Part shown: positions 35,446 to 44,920 of the stretch, one piece after another
How positions within the stretch are numbered: the stretch's first letter is position 1
How the letters are laid out: each line of letters begins with the position of its first letter
Source: Streptomyces albipurpureus
GTDB taxonomy: Bacteria; Actinomycetota; Actinomycetes; Streptomycetales; Streptomycetaceae
Direction of reading: 5' to 3'
Length of the DNA: 64,000 nucleotides
NCBI RefSeq assembly: GCF_023701525.1
Contig: NZ_JAMQAW010000007.1
Span: 309,097 to 373,096, forward strand
Position numbers and translations under genes: made by a program
Notes under the pieces: generated by a model
The model's database searches: none
Told to the model about the DNA's origin: nothing
Seen by the model: the letters and a program-made list of their open reading frames with translations, nothing else

Positions 35446-36631
35446 ACCCCGACACGTTAACCCAACGCGCTGACAGCCAGCTGTCCCCCGCTCCCGGTGG
35501 AACAGCGAGAGGTGGGGAACAGGTACTGACGCAGTACGCGCCAGCTCCCTCCCTACCGCTCCTGGAACGGGTGTCACCGGATCGATCGCGTCCAGGACCG
35601 GTCCTGCGAACAGTCCCCGCCGGCCTGGCTGGTAGAAGTCGCACTATCCGCATCGCACCCTCCCGCACGGCGGACGGCGGACGGCGTCATGTCACCCAGG
35701 TCAGTGAGCGGGGGCGTTGCGGGCCGGGAGAACTGAGCGGTCAACCCCCGCAGTTGTCTCGCGCCAAGGGTGCGGGACCCGAGCGACCCGGTGTCTGTCG
35801 TATGGCGCGCACAACGGTCTACGGCGTCCCTTCCGGCACCGCGATCGTGTCCGGGTGCCACCTCACCCGTAGCTCCTTTTCCTCTAGCTCCTTCTCATCG
35901 GCGGCGCTCCGGCGTCGGTCAGACCACCGTCGATCCTGGGTTCCCCGGTTCACCGGATCGTTCCCCTGAAACGATCCTGGCCGGCGCCTCGGATCAGCGA
36001 CCAGGACCGGCCTCACAGGAGGTCGGCGTCCGCGCGGCCGTAGGCCGGCTACTGCGGTGGGCAGTTGCTGCCCGACGGCAAGTGCCAGCCGCACACCCTG
36101 ACCGCCGGGGGCGCTCCGGCAGGATCGTACTGCTGACGCGGTCGTACTCCCCCGATACTCCTCACCGCCGAGGGCGGCGCCACGGCGCCCGGCAAGCGTG
36201 TTGGGCAACCGCGGGGGTCGGCCGGGAGCTGCTGCACCGTAGGTCGCCCTATCCGCACCATCGAGCCAGCCCTACCGAAGGGCTTCGGGCTCCGCCTGCC
36301 TCAGCCTTGCCCGGCGGTACGCGAGCCAGGTCGGCCTGACGTTGTCCAGCACCAGCATGTCGGTCTGCGGTCGCCCCGTTGCCGAGGGGTTCTCCAGGTT
36401 CCCGACGCACTGGAGCGACGCTGGGAAGACGGCGTGAACTGGTATCCGGCATACGGTTGTTGGAACGATGAGACCTCGGCATCATGGAGTCCGCATGCCG
36501 TGAACCGATGCCGCCTATCGCCTCTCCGGGATGGGGTCCAACCGGGAACCATGTCGCGATATAGCGTTAGTCTTCTACTCGCGCCGCTGCCTGCGTCGCG
36601 CGGAGACGTTCGACAGAACCAGGACGGAAGC
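35446..36631. other. 1.2-kb gap with short gene scars
   Basis: No complete gene was found. Two short coherent stretches occur. On the plus strand near 36048-36137, GYCGGQLLPDGKCQPHTLTA precedes a stop and follows one. On the minus strand ending at 36272, a startless frame reads GNLENPSATGRPQTDMLVLD and VRPTWLAYRRARLRQAEPEA. They look like broken ends of lost genes. GGAAG just before 36632 is the ribosome binding site of the DUF1707 gene. Confidence 0.4.
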
Positions 36632-37294
36632 ATGTCGGGAGAGATTTCGCCCACAGGGAAGCGCTCCAACCCCGGCTCGCCGTCGCCCGAGCTGCGAGCC
36701 TCTCATGCGGACCGGGACCGTGTGGTGGATGTGCTGCGCATCGCGGCGGGGGACGGTCTGCTGACCGCGGACGAGTTGGACGAGCGCCTGGAGGTTGCGC
36801 TGTCGGCGCGGACCCTGAACGAACTGGCCACGCTCACCACTGACCTGCCGCCCGTATCGGCTACGGTCGGCGCGCCTGGCGCAGGGGTCAAGGACACAGT
36901 CCGGATCGAACAGGCCCACAGCGGCGCGATCGAGCGCGTGGGGCGCTGGGTGGTACCACGGAGGCTGGAGCTCGCGGTGGCGTACTGCGAGGTGAGGCTT
37001 GACCTCACTGACGCGGTGATCACGCACGACACCTTGCGGATCGACGTGGGGATGACCGGGAAGACACTGACGCTGGTCACGAGGCCGGGCATCGTGGTCG
37101 ATATCGATGGTCTGCAGCTGGTACACAGCAAGGTCAAGTACCGTCAGGCTACGACGAATCCCGATACCCCGATCACTCTGCGAGTGGAGCTGGTCGGCCA
37201 GAAGGCCTTCGGGCGCGTGGTGGTGCGGCCCCGACGTCGGACGTTCGGGCAGTGGCTGCTGCGCAGGCCCGCGTCCCGTTCTGCACTCGATTGA
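36632..37294 (+). CDS. DUF1707 domain protein
   Basis: A 220-residue protein. Residues 25-75 are the DUF1707 domain (RASHADRDRVVDVLRIAAGD, DELDERLEVALSARTLNEL), common in actinobacterial envelope or regulatory proteins. The C-terminal half is beta-rich, LiaF-like (LELAVAYCEVRLDLTDAVIT). There is no membrane segment, unlike many relatives. ATG at 36632 follows GGAAG. Function is not established. Confidence 0.85.
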   Translation: MSGEISPTGKRSNPGSPSPELRASHADRDRVVDVLRIAAGDGLLTADELDERLEVALSARTLNELATLTTDLPPVSATVGAPGAGVKDTVRIEQAHSGAIERVGRWVVPRRLELAVAYCEVRLDLTDAVITHDTLRIDVGMTGKTLTLVTRPGIVVDIDGLQLVHSKVKYRQATTNPDTPITLRVELVGQKAFGRVVVRPRRRTFGQWLLRRPASRSALD

Positions 37295-37682
37295 CTCCGT
37301 CGATGCGCACTGCCGGAGGGGCGGTCACCGAGCGCTCCCGGAGCACGCGGCGCTCAGGTCCAGCGGGTGCGGGCAAGGCCGTGCAGATCGAACGCACTCA
37401 AGGCCGAGGTCGCAGACCTGCTGAGCGGGCCCGCCCCCAGCGAGCGCTGGCCGCGAAGGGCAGTGTCTGTGGTGGCAGTGGTCCCACTCGCCGCTGAAAG
37501 CAGTCCATACGCCTGTGGAGCCCCTGCCCCATACACCCCTCACGTCCGCGGGGCGGTAGTGCTCTTCGCCGGAGTGGGCAGGATCCTGTGGCGGCCAGCC
37601 CGGGGCCTGACCGCTCCGGCTGGGCCCACGGCTGGCGCCCTGACGCGGCGGGCGGCTGAGACGTCGATGGCTGGGTAGTCGG
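37295..37682. other. Gap between convergent genes, no gene seen
   Basis: 388 bases between the DUF1707 and TerD genes. No coherent frame or strong hairpin was found. Confidence 0.45.
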
Positions 37683-38240
37683 TCAACCCGACGGCTGGGA
37701 CGTCGACGCGTGCTCCCCCCACCGAGGGTTGAAGTCAGCTCCCACCACGTCCATATCGGCGTAGCCCTGTCCCACCGCCCGGAACTTCCATCCCCCGTCG
37801 CGCCGATAGAACTCTCCGAACGTGAAGATCTTGAGGTCTCCCTCGTCGTGCTCGTCCAGCACGTCATAGCGCACGACCTGGACACCATCAGGTCCGAGTA
37901 CCTGGACGTGCAGTCCGGGAAGCGCCCTGAAGGGGACGGACGTACGTACCGCAAGAACCATCACCTTGTGTATGTCGGCCCCCAAGGCGCCGAGTTCCAC
38001 TTCCACCCGCGCGCCGGACAACCCGTCGCCCCACGTCTTGCCGATGTAGCGGACGGCGCCCGACGAGTCGAACTCCCGCACGCAGCTGACCGCCTTGTCG
38101 GCCGACTTGCCCCTCTCATCGAGTAGGGCGATCACCAGATCGACACCGAACTCCGCTTCGGCAGTTGGTATGTGGGCCCCCAGCACCCTCAGCTTGGTCG
38201 CCGGCACCGGGGCATTCGCACCTCTTGGGAGAATCGTCAC
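37683..38240 (-). CDS. TerD-family protein
   Basis: A 185-residue TerD-like protein (VTILPRGANAPVPATKLRVL at the start, FGVDLVIALLDERGKSADKA, then GEFYRRDGGWKFRAVGQGYA and a tail with DFNPRWG). TerD proteins bind calcium through acidic loops and occur in stress and tellurite-resistance systems. The GTG at 38240 has AGGA eight bases upstream and fits the family start; an ATG nine bases earlier has no room for a ribosome site. It stands alone without other ter genes. Confidence 0.85.
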   Translation of the reverse strand: MTILPRGANAPVPATKLRVLGAHIPTAEAEFGVDLVIALLDERGKSADKAVSCVREFDSSGAVRYIGKTWGDGLSGARVEVELGALGADIHKVMVLAVRTSVPFRALPGLHVQVLGPDGVQVVRYDVLDEHDEGDLKIFTFGEFYRRDGGWKFRAVGQGYADMDVVGADFNPRWGEHASTSQPSG

Positions 38241-38577
38241 GCGGCACATCCTGTCAGTGGGGAACAGCGAAGTCGATGCTGGTAGCCACAGAAAAGACCT
38301 GCCCGGCACCGTATCCGGGGAGAGCGCGGCGAGGGCGCTCCTCGCGGTCGCCCTACGACCGGTGGAACACCGCGAACACAACACGCGCGGCCCGCAGCGA
38401 CGCGTGGGTGGTCCAGCCTCCCAGCACGTATGACTCCACCTCGCGCTGGGTCCGCCCGGCCAGTCCCACGTGAGACACCCCGGGCGAGCGAACGCACCGA
38501 CCCGAGGCCGCGAGATCAGCGCGGCTGCGGGGGTGACGGCACGCTGGTCGGTGTTCGAGGAGCGGCGAGCGCCGCTG
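38241..38577. other. Intergenic region upstream of the TerD gene
   Basis: 337 bases with no credible gene on either strand. It should hold the TerD-gene promoter and the end of the MOSC/reductase transcript. Confidence 0.4.
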
Positions 38578-40383
38578 TCAGACATGGATCTCCACGTCCG
38601 ACGTCGGGACCGAGCAGCACAGCAGCGCTTGACCGGAGGGCGGGAGAACCACGGGCTCGATGAGATAGGCCACCTCGCCTACCACCGGACGGCGGCAGGT
38701 ACCGCAGGCGCCTGCGCGACAGGCCGTTGGCGGTCGGAGGCCAGCGGACTCAGCCAGGTCGAGAAGGGTCCCGGCGTCGGGTGTCCACTTGGCTCGGATG
38801 TCATTGCCGGTGAAGCGCACCTCGAACGGTCCTGGTGCTGGTGGAGTCCGCCGCAGGTGGGCGGTGGCCCGGGGGGAGAAGAACAGTTCGTCGGTGATCG
38901 CGCCTTCTTCCACTCCGGCGGCCAGCAGCGCGGCCCTGGTCTGCCGCGTGAATCCGTCAGGCCCGCAGACGAACACCTCCGCTGTACCGTCGGCCGTCAA
39001 CTTCCCTATGTCGTCGGCAGTCGGCCGGCCCGACCGTGAACCGACCGGGAGCGGGGCGCCGGGGGTGGTCACATAGAGGTGGTGGGTGGCATGGGGCATG
39101 TGGGCGAGCAGGTCGATGGTCTCGTTCCACAGCGGGGTTTCGTCAGGTGTACGGACCACGTTGAGGACGGTGACCTGGCGTTGCGGAACTGTGTCGGCGA
39201 GCTGTCGTAGCCGTGGGAGCACGGGGGTGATGCCGATGCCCGCGACGGCGAAGAGTACGGGGCGCCCTGCGCTCACGCGAGCGGGTTCCCCACCGTAGGG
39301 CCCGGAGAGGAGCAGTCGGGTTCCCAACGTCAGTTCGTGCAGCAGGGACGACATGCGGCCGCCGGCCACCCGCTTCACGCTGACGCGTATCTCACTCGCC
39401 TCTGAGCCGGTGACGGTGTAACAGCGCCAGAGCGGACCCTGCGCGTCGGTGGTGTGGAGGCGCAGATGCTGCCCCGGGCCGAAGGCGGGACCGGCCGGGA
39501 CGGTGAGGTGCAGGGTTGTGACCATCGGACTCTCCGTGGTCCGTCCGGTCAGTACGGCGTGGCGGGGGCGATCCGAAGCGGCGTGCGGGATGGAGGACGG
39601 ATCGGCGAGGGGGCCTAGGTCAGTGAGGGTGTCCCCGGGGGCAATGGTGCCCCTGCGCACGACTTGGGCGTACACGCCGCAGTAGAGGTGGCCGAACTGG
39701 GCGGCCAGCAGCGCCGGGATGTTGAGGTTCCGCTGCCCGGTGCGTGGGTCGACGGCGGTTGCTCCGCAGCGGTCAGTCGCTTGGACTACGGCTAGTTCAC
39801 TGCCGCCCATCCGAATGCGACGCCCGACCAGGTCGAGTTCGCGCCAGGGGCCCAGCCCGCGTACATACAGATTGGCGCGGAAACGGCGCGGATCGACCCG
39901 GACTCCGGCAGCTCGGGACAGTTCGTCGACTGTGTCCAGGTTGATGAGGGACAGGGCTGCGTGCGGCCAGTCCCACAGAGCCGTGCCGGATTGTTCGAGG
40001 CGTACGGGGCCGAGGGGCCCGGCGGGGAACCAGTTCTGCAGTCGGGCGTTGGCACTGGCCAGTTCCGCCGAGAGGGGTCGTCCGTCCGCCTGGAGGCGAA
40101 GCTCGATCTCCTCCCCCGCCGGAGAGAGGATCCGTAGCGTGTGAGTTCGGTCATCCAACTCCGTGCGATAGCGGGCAAGCTCTTCGTTCTGGGCCAGTCG
40201 CAGGAAGGCTCGGCTCTCGATCCAGCCATTGCTGTCGGGGTGCATGGGCAGCGTGCTGTTGCCGATGGCACACACGCGGTCCAGCGGTAGGCCTGAACCC
40301 GGAGTCAGCGTCGTCCTGGGCAGGGCGATGCCGGGCATGCCTTTCACGGGGTAGCGGACGATGTCCGTCAAGAGTGCGGTCAT
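38578..40383 (-). CDS. MOSC - ferredoxin-reductase - 2Fe-2S fusion protein
   Basis: A 601-residue fusion. The first 250 residues are MOSC N-terminal barrel plus MOSC domain, with the molybdenum-ligand-like Cys in QATDRCGATAVDPRTGQRN (YcbX/mARC type). A FAD/NAD oxidoreductase follows (about 285-510; VAGIGITPVLPRLRQLADTV, VFVCGPDGFTRQTRAALLAA). It ends with a plant-type [2Fe-2S] ferredoxin (CRAGACGTCRRP, final Cys in LLCCSVP). It should pass electrons from NAD(P)H to a Mo-cofactor site that reduces N-hydroxylated or oxidised substrates. The start at 40383 (MTALLTDIVRYPVKGMPGIA) matches MOSC proteins. It lies just before the N-nitroso cluster, but a role in it is unproven. Confidence 0.88.
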   Translation of the reverse strand: MTALLTDIVRYPVKGMPGIALPRTTLTPGSGLPLDRVCAIGNSTLPMHPDSNGWIESRAFLRLAQNEELARYRTELDDRTHTLRILSPAGEEIELRLQADGRPLSAELASANARLQNWFPAGPLGPVRLEQSGTALWDWPHAALSLINLDTVDELSRAAGVRVDPRRFRANLYVRGLGPWRELDLVGRRIRMGGSELAVVQATDRCGATAVDPRTGQRNLNIPALLAAQFGHLYCGVYAQVVRRGTIAPGDTLTDLGPLADPSSIPHAASDRPRHAVLTGRTTESPMVTTLHLTVPAGPAFGPGQHLRLHTTDAQGPLWRCYTVTGSEASEIRVSVKRVAGGRMSSLLHELTLGTRLLLSGPYGGEPARVSAGRPVLFAVAGIGITPVLPRLRQLADTVPQRQVTVLNVVRTPDETPLWNETIDLLAHMPHATHHLYVTTPGAPLPVGSRSGRPTADDIGKLTADGTAEVFVCGPDGFTRQTRAALLAAGVEEGAITDELFFSPRATAHLRRTPPAPGPFEVRFTGNDIRAKWTPDAGTLLDLAESAGLRPPTACRAGACGTCRRPVVGEVAYLIEPVVLPPSGQALLCCSVPTSDVEIHV

Positions 40384-41119
40384 GGCTCCTCGGGCCGAGC
40401 GGACGGCAGTGTGTGTCGTCGTTGTCGTGAGAACAGCGGTCTGTCGCCCTGGGTGAGAGGTGCGGTACCGCTCGGGAGCGAAGAGCGCTACGCGGACCCC
40501 CGAGGGGCCGTGCCGGTGTGGGATTTCGGACTGCTGGATCACTCTGGTGCGGGTGCTGTGCGTGCCTGGGGCCTGGTCGGGCTCTACATCACCCCGGATG
40601 CGGGGAGCTGGACATCCTCGACTCCAGGTGGGCTGGCGTGCCCGCCCCCTATCCGCTGGCCAGCGGGTGAGCTGCGAGGACCACCACGCCGGTCAAGCCT
40701 TGGAGTCGCTGATTTCCACCGGTCAGGCCGGTGACGACGGCATCGGATGTCGGCCGCCCCCGTACTCAGCCGTTCCCCACGCGCCAGGAGGGGCTTCGCT
40801 CCGATCTCGGTGTGTCTATCCGCTGCTGTGGTGGCATCTCCGAATCCCTTGGGAGTGAGTTGTCTACCTTTCTGCTGTTCTTTCCCGTCTGGGCCGCTCC
40901 TGCTCTTGAAACCCCACCGAGCGCCGTCGGGTTGCCTGGTGCACCCGAGAGCGCCCCTTGAAGCAGTCGGTGGCCCATGGCGAGCGCTACCCGGCCAGCG
41001 CACTCGACGGAAGCTGGGCGCGGCCACAGCCAAGGGCATCGTTCCGGCCCTGGCCAGGACCTCTGCGGGGGTACGTGGGTGATCGGCAACCGCTGCGGAG
41101 GCGTTGGTGTTCATCTGGT
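40384..41119. other. Divergent gap at the left edge of the biosynthetic cluster
   Basis: 736 bases between the MOSC fusion (minus) and the ATP-grasp gene (plus). No coherent gene was seen. Promoters for both directions must lie here; the ribosome site of the ATP-grasp gene is not evident, so its start is uncertain. Confidence 0.45.
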
Positions 41120-42466
41120 ATGACCCAGGCTCGCTCATCCCATGGGGACGCAGGATCGTCGCTGACCGCTCCACGTCCCGAGGCAGTCGGCAATCCCCCC
41201 GGCGGGGTAGTCCGCAGCCCCGCAGTCATTGTTGATCCCTACTCCTCCGGTACCTACTTCGCGCCCGCGTTTCACTCCGCCGGGATACCGACCGTCGCCG
41301 TCCTGTCCCGTTCTGAGGTCTTGGAGACCTACGCCGGTACGTGGCGCCCGGAGGACTTCGACGAGGTGATCCACTACCAGGGCGACCTTCCGGACCTCGT
41401 CGCCCGTTTGCGCGCCTTGGATCCGCAATGCGTCATCGCCGGCTCCGACCCCGGGGTGGAGTTGGCCGATCTGCTTGCGGCGCAGGTGGTTCCGCGGAAG
41501 GCGAACGTGCCGGCCCTGACGTCGGCCCGGCGTGACAAGGGCGCCATGGCGAGGGCGGTGGCGGCGGCCGGGCTGCCTACCATCGCCCAGATCTGCACCG
41601 ATCGGGCAGAGGATGTCGCGGCGTGGATCGCGCGGGAAGGCCTCGCCGGGCGTGACCTGGTGATCAAGCCGCCACGTAGTGCGAGTACGGACGGCGTGAT
41701 GCGTCTCGCTCGGGGAACGGGCTGGCGGGAGGCGTTCGGTGCCCAGTTGGGCTACCCGAATCAGTGGGGTGTGGTCAACGATCAGATGCTGGTGATGGAG
41801 TACGTCACGGGCACCGAGTTCGTGGTGGACACCTTCAGCTGTGACGGCCGGCACACGGTCACCGATGTCACCCGCTACAGCAAGGTCGACAACGGGGTAC
41901 ACATGGCGGTGTACGACTCCATGGAGTGGCTGGCTCCTGATGATCCGGTAGTGCCGGGACTCGTCGACTACACCGCGGGGGTCTTGGACGCGGTGGGCAT
42001 GCGTTTCGGCGCGGCACACGTCGAGATCATGCTCACGGACGCCGGCCCGCGGCTCATTGAGCTGAACGCGAGGCCGCACGGCGGTGGTCAGCCGCCGTTC
42101 TGCCGCCACGCCACGGGTGACAGTCAGATCGACCGTACGGTGCGGGCTGTCAGGGAGAAGGGCGCGGACGGTATCCCGGCGGGCTACGCGTTGCTGCGGC
42201 ACATGCTGGTGGTGTTTCTGATCAGCCGCTCTGCCGGGGTGGTGCGCAACGCCGAGGTCTTTGACGCCGTCGAGACGTTGCCGTCCCTGCACCATGCGGC
42301 CGTCCAGGTGCGCAACGGTCAGCACATCGGGGTCACCCAGGATCTACTGAACACGCTGTCCCTCGGCTTCATCGTCCTGGCGCACGAGGACCGGGAGCAG
42401 CTGTGGGCGGACTACAAGGCGGTGCGGCGGCTGGAGGAGCAGTTGCGACTGGACGCGCCGGTGTAG
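41120..42466 (+). CDS. ATP-grasp ligase of the N-nitroso cluster
   Basis: A 448-residue ATP-grasp enzyme. The nucleotide-binding strand is LVIKPPRSASTDGVMRLARG (about 180-199), and the Mg-binding end is AHVEIMLTDAGPRLIELNARPHGGG. The N-terminal domain has a Rossmann-like CVIAGSDPGVELADLLA. Such enzymes join a carboxylate to an amine through an acyl phosphate. In the cluster it could activate the SznF product or a carrier amino acid for transfer to the sugar. It is the first gene of the plus-strand run. The start ATG 41120 is tentative because no clear ribosome site precedes it. Confidence 0.87.
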   Translation: MTQARSSHGDAGSSLTAPRPEAVGNPPGGVVRSPAVIVDPYSSGTYFAPAFHSAGIPTVAVLSRSEVLETYAGTWRPEDFDEVIHYQGDLPDLVARLRALDPQCVIAGSDPGVELADLLAAQVVPRKANVPALTSARRDKGAMARAVAAAGLPTIAQICTDRAEDVAAWIAREGLAGRDLVIKPPRSASTDGVMRLARGTGWREAFGAQLGYPNQWGVVNDQMLVMEYVTGTEFVVDTFSCDGRHTVTDVTRYSKVDNGVHMAVYDSMEWLAPDDPVVPGLVDYTAGVLDAVGMRFGAAHVEIMLTDAGPRLIELNARPHGGGQPPFCRHATGDSQIDRTVRAVREKGADGIPAGYALLRHMLVVFLISRSAGVVRNAEVFDAVETLPSLHHAAVQVRNGQHIGVTQDLLNTLSLGFIVLAHEDREQLWADYKAVRRLEEQLRLDAPV

Positions 42467-42486
42467 CGCCGTCGTACCGGGCCGCC

Positions 42487-42540
42487 CAGCCGTGTCAGCC
42501 GTGTCAGCCGTGTCAGCCGTGTCAGCCGTGTCAGCCGTGT
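42487..42540. repeat. 9-bp tandem repeat, six perfect copies
   Basis: CAGCCGTGT is repeated six times without a mismatch between the ATP-grasp stop and the amidase. It is not in a coding frame of either gene. A related 9-bp repeat lies at the other side of the cluster (59956-59991). Confidence 0.95.
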
Positions 42541-42668
42541 CAGCGATGCAACCCGCTGACCTCACTCGGTGTTCCAAGAGACGAGTACGTATCAGTGAGC
42601 GGTCGGGTGGCCCAGCGGGCATCGGCCGCGATGCTGGTGGACGTGGGATTTCGAACAAGGGGAGAGCC

Positions 42669-44144
42669 ATGGATGACCTCCGGTCGCTGACCGCGGTGCA
42701 GCTCACAGAGCTGATCCGTAGCCGGGCCGTGTCGCCGGTAGAGGTGGTGCGGTCCAGTCTGGAGCGGATTGAGCAGCTCAACCCCGCGGTGAACGCCTTC
42801 GTCACCGTATGTGCGGACAAGGCACTGGCCTCCGCGAAGGAGGCTGAGCGGGCGGTGATGTCCGGGGGCGAGTTGGGCCCGCTGCATGGCATACCGATCG
42901 GAGTCAAGGACCTCGATCCGGTGGCGGGGGTTCGTCTTACCCGCGGATCCCGGCTGTTCGCGGAGGACCTGGCGCAGGAGACGATCCTGTGTGTCGAACG
43001 GCTGGTGGAAGCTGGCGCGATCGTGGTGGGCAAGACGAACACACCGGAGTTCGGCTTCAAGGCGACCACGGACAGTTCCCTGTCCGGGCCGGCGTCCACG
43101 CCGTTCAACCTGGCGATGAACGCTGGCGGGTCGTCGGGCGGCAGCGCGGCGGCCGTCGCCACCGGCATGGTGCCTCTGGCACAGGGCTCCGATGCCGGCG
43201 GCTCGCTGCGGGTACCGGGCGCGTTCTGCGGTGTGTTCACCATGATGACGACGTTCGGCCGGGTGGCGGTACCGGCTCGGCCCAACGCCTTCCGCCGTCT
43301 CAACCCCATGGTCTGCTACGCGCCGTTGGCCAGGACCGTGGAGGACGCGGTCCTGGGCCTTGACCTGATGTCCGGGCCGCATCCGCGGGATCCGTACTCC
43401 TTCCCGGTGAATGAGGCGCTGGCTGAGGCTCTGGCGCCATCGCTGGCCGGGATGCGCGTCGCCTACATTCCCGATCTCGGCGGATACCCCGTCGAGCCGG
43501 AGGTCGAGGCGGTGGTGCGCTCCGCGCTACCCGCTCTGAAGGAGGCCGGGGCCGAGATCGTGGAGGTGGACTTCCGCCTGCCGCTGCCGCACGCCGAGCT
43601 GACCGCGATGTGGCGCCGCTATCTGTCGCTGTGCCACGCGGAGTCCGCCGAGGTCAGTCGGGGGCAGGGCATTGACCTCCTGGGTGAGCAGGGCCAGGTG
43701 GTCGACCCGGGGTATCTGGAGAGCGTACGAGTCGGGGCCGCGTTGAGCGCGGTGGACTTCCGCCTCGGTGACCTGGTTCGGACCCAGATCCTGGATGCTT
43801 TCGAGGACCTCTTCGACGCTTTCGACCTTGTGGTCAGTCCCGTGAACTGTGTGGCGGGCATTCCCAACGACACCACCCGAACCACGGTCGGCCCTCGTCA
43901 GGTCGCCGGCCAGGACGTCGACGAGTATGTCGGCTGGTCGATGACGAGCCCCTTCAACCTGATCGGCAGCCCGGCGGCTACGGTGCCGGTAGGCCGGTCG
44001 GCCAACGGTGTTCCGGTGGGCATGCAGATCGCGGCGCGGCGCCATAACGACGCGGCCGTCGTCCGCGGCGCGGCCGCCTGCCAGGAACACCTTCCCTGGC
44101 AGCACCTCTACCAGGAACTCGACCCATCGCTGGCAACGCGGTGA
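42669..44144 (+). CDS. Amidase-signature hydrolase of the N-nitroso cluster
   Basis: A 491-residue amidase-signature protein. The catalytic Lys is in HGIPIGVKDLDPVAGV (about residue 79), the cis-Ser in NAGGSSGGSAAAVATGM, and the nucleophile region in GSDAGGSLRVPG. GGGGAGAG precedes the ATG at 42669. It could release the nitrosourea from its amino-acid scaffold or transfer it by amide cleavage, which pathway logic requires because citrulline carbons are absent from streptozotocin. This is inference; the hydrolysed bond is not known from sequence. Confidence 0.88.
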   Translation: MDDLRSLTAVQLTELIRSRAVSPVEVVRSSLERIEQLNPAVNAFVTVCADKALASAKEAERAVMSGGELGPLHGIPIGVKDLDPVAGVRLTRGSRLFAEDLAQETILCVERLVEAGAIVVGKTNTPEFGFKATTDSSLSGPASTPFNLAMNAGGSSGGSAAAVATGMVPLAQGSDAGGSLRVPGAFCGVFTMMTTFGRVAVPARPNAFRRLNPMVCYAPLARTVEDAVLGLDLMSGPHPRDPYSFPVNEALAEALAPSLAGMRVAYIPDLGGYPVEPEVEAVVRSALPALKEAGAEIVEVDFRLPLPHAELTAMWRRYLSLCHAESAEVSRGQGIDLLGEQGQVVDPGYLESVRVGAALSAVDFRLGDLVRTQILDAFEDLFDAFDLVVSPVNCVAGIPNDTTRTTVGPRQVAGQDVDEYVGWSMTSPFNLIGSPAATVPVGRSANGVPVGMQIAARRHNDAAVVRGAAACQEHLPWQHLYQELDPSLATR

Positions 44145-44217
44145 AGGCGGCGGTGCGCCCTTCGCCCCGCCCCGTGTACCTGCCGTGGAAAACCCTGATC
44201 AAGGATGGTTACCCCTG

Positions 44218-44895
44218 ATGGCTGGCATCTCTCCTCCCAGCGCCGCACCGATCGGTGCCGCTCTCTTCGACCTCGACGGCACACTGGTCGAAACCGAGCA
44301 CCGCAGCCGTGCTGCCTGGACTCGCCTATTCCACGCCCATGGCTTGGAAGTCGACGCCGCGCTGCTGGCCACCTTCGTCGGGCGGCGGGGCCAGGAGGCG
44401 CTGGGCGACCATGTGCACCGATTCCCCGGCAGTACCGTCAACGAGCTCTTCGATGAGGCCGTCGGCTACCTCGGCAGCCCCGACATCCCGCCGCCCTTCC
44501 CTGTTCCGGGCGCCGATGTGCTGGTGAAGAAGTTGCACGCTGAGGGCGTGCCGATGGCCGTGGTCACCTCCGGTCTGCGCGAGCACGCCCGCGCGCTCCT
44601 GGACCTCGTGGGCGGCGCGGGCCTCTTCACCGCGGTGATCACCGCGGAGGACGTAACCCAGGGAAAGCCGCACCCCGAAGGCTTCTTGGCCGGATGTGCG
44701 GCGTTGGGCGTTGAGCCGGCGCGGGCGGTGGCGTTCGAGGACGCCCCGGCCGGTATCGCCGCGGCCAAGGCGGCAGGACTCGCGTGCGTGGCGCTGACTA
44801 CGACGCACACCGCCGAGGCAATTGCCGCGGCCGACCTGATCGTGCCCGACCTCGCCGGAATCAGTTGGCCACCGCTGCCCATGACGACTGCCTGA
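44218..44895 (+). CDS. HAD-family phosphatase of the N-nitroso cluster
   Basis: A 225-residue HAD hydrolase with the full motif set: FDLDGTLVETEH (motif I), VVTSGLREH (II), the Lys of GKPHPEGF (III) and FEDAPAGIAAAKAAG (IV). A cap domain lies between motifs I and II. It resembles beta-phosphoglucomutase-like sugar-phosphate phosphatases. A sugar or sugar-phosphate product of the cluster is a natural substrate but is not shown. Confidence 0.88.
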   Translation: MAGISPPSAAPIGAALFDLDGTLVETEHRSRAAWTRLFHAHGLEVDAALLATFVGRRGQEALGDHVHRFPGSTVNELFDEAVGYLGSPDIPPPFPVPGADVLVKKLHAEGVPMAVVTSGLREHARALLDLVGGAGLFTAVITAEDVTQGKPHPEGFLAGCAALGVEPARAVAFEDAPAGIAAAKAAGLACVALTTTHTAEAIAAADLIVPDLAGISWPPLPMTTA

Positions 44896-44920
44896 TCGCT
44901 TCTCAAGGAGAGACCTCACC

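Noticed and set aside
42487..42540. Possible CRISPR array
   Set aside because: The units are 9 bp and directly adjacent with no spacers, and no cas gene is present.
42469..42668. Amidase start at 42492 with an Ala-Val-Ser repeat leader
   Set aside because: That N-terminus is just the 9-bp tandem repeat in frame. A good ribosome site precedes the ATG at 42669, which matches the family start.
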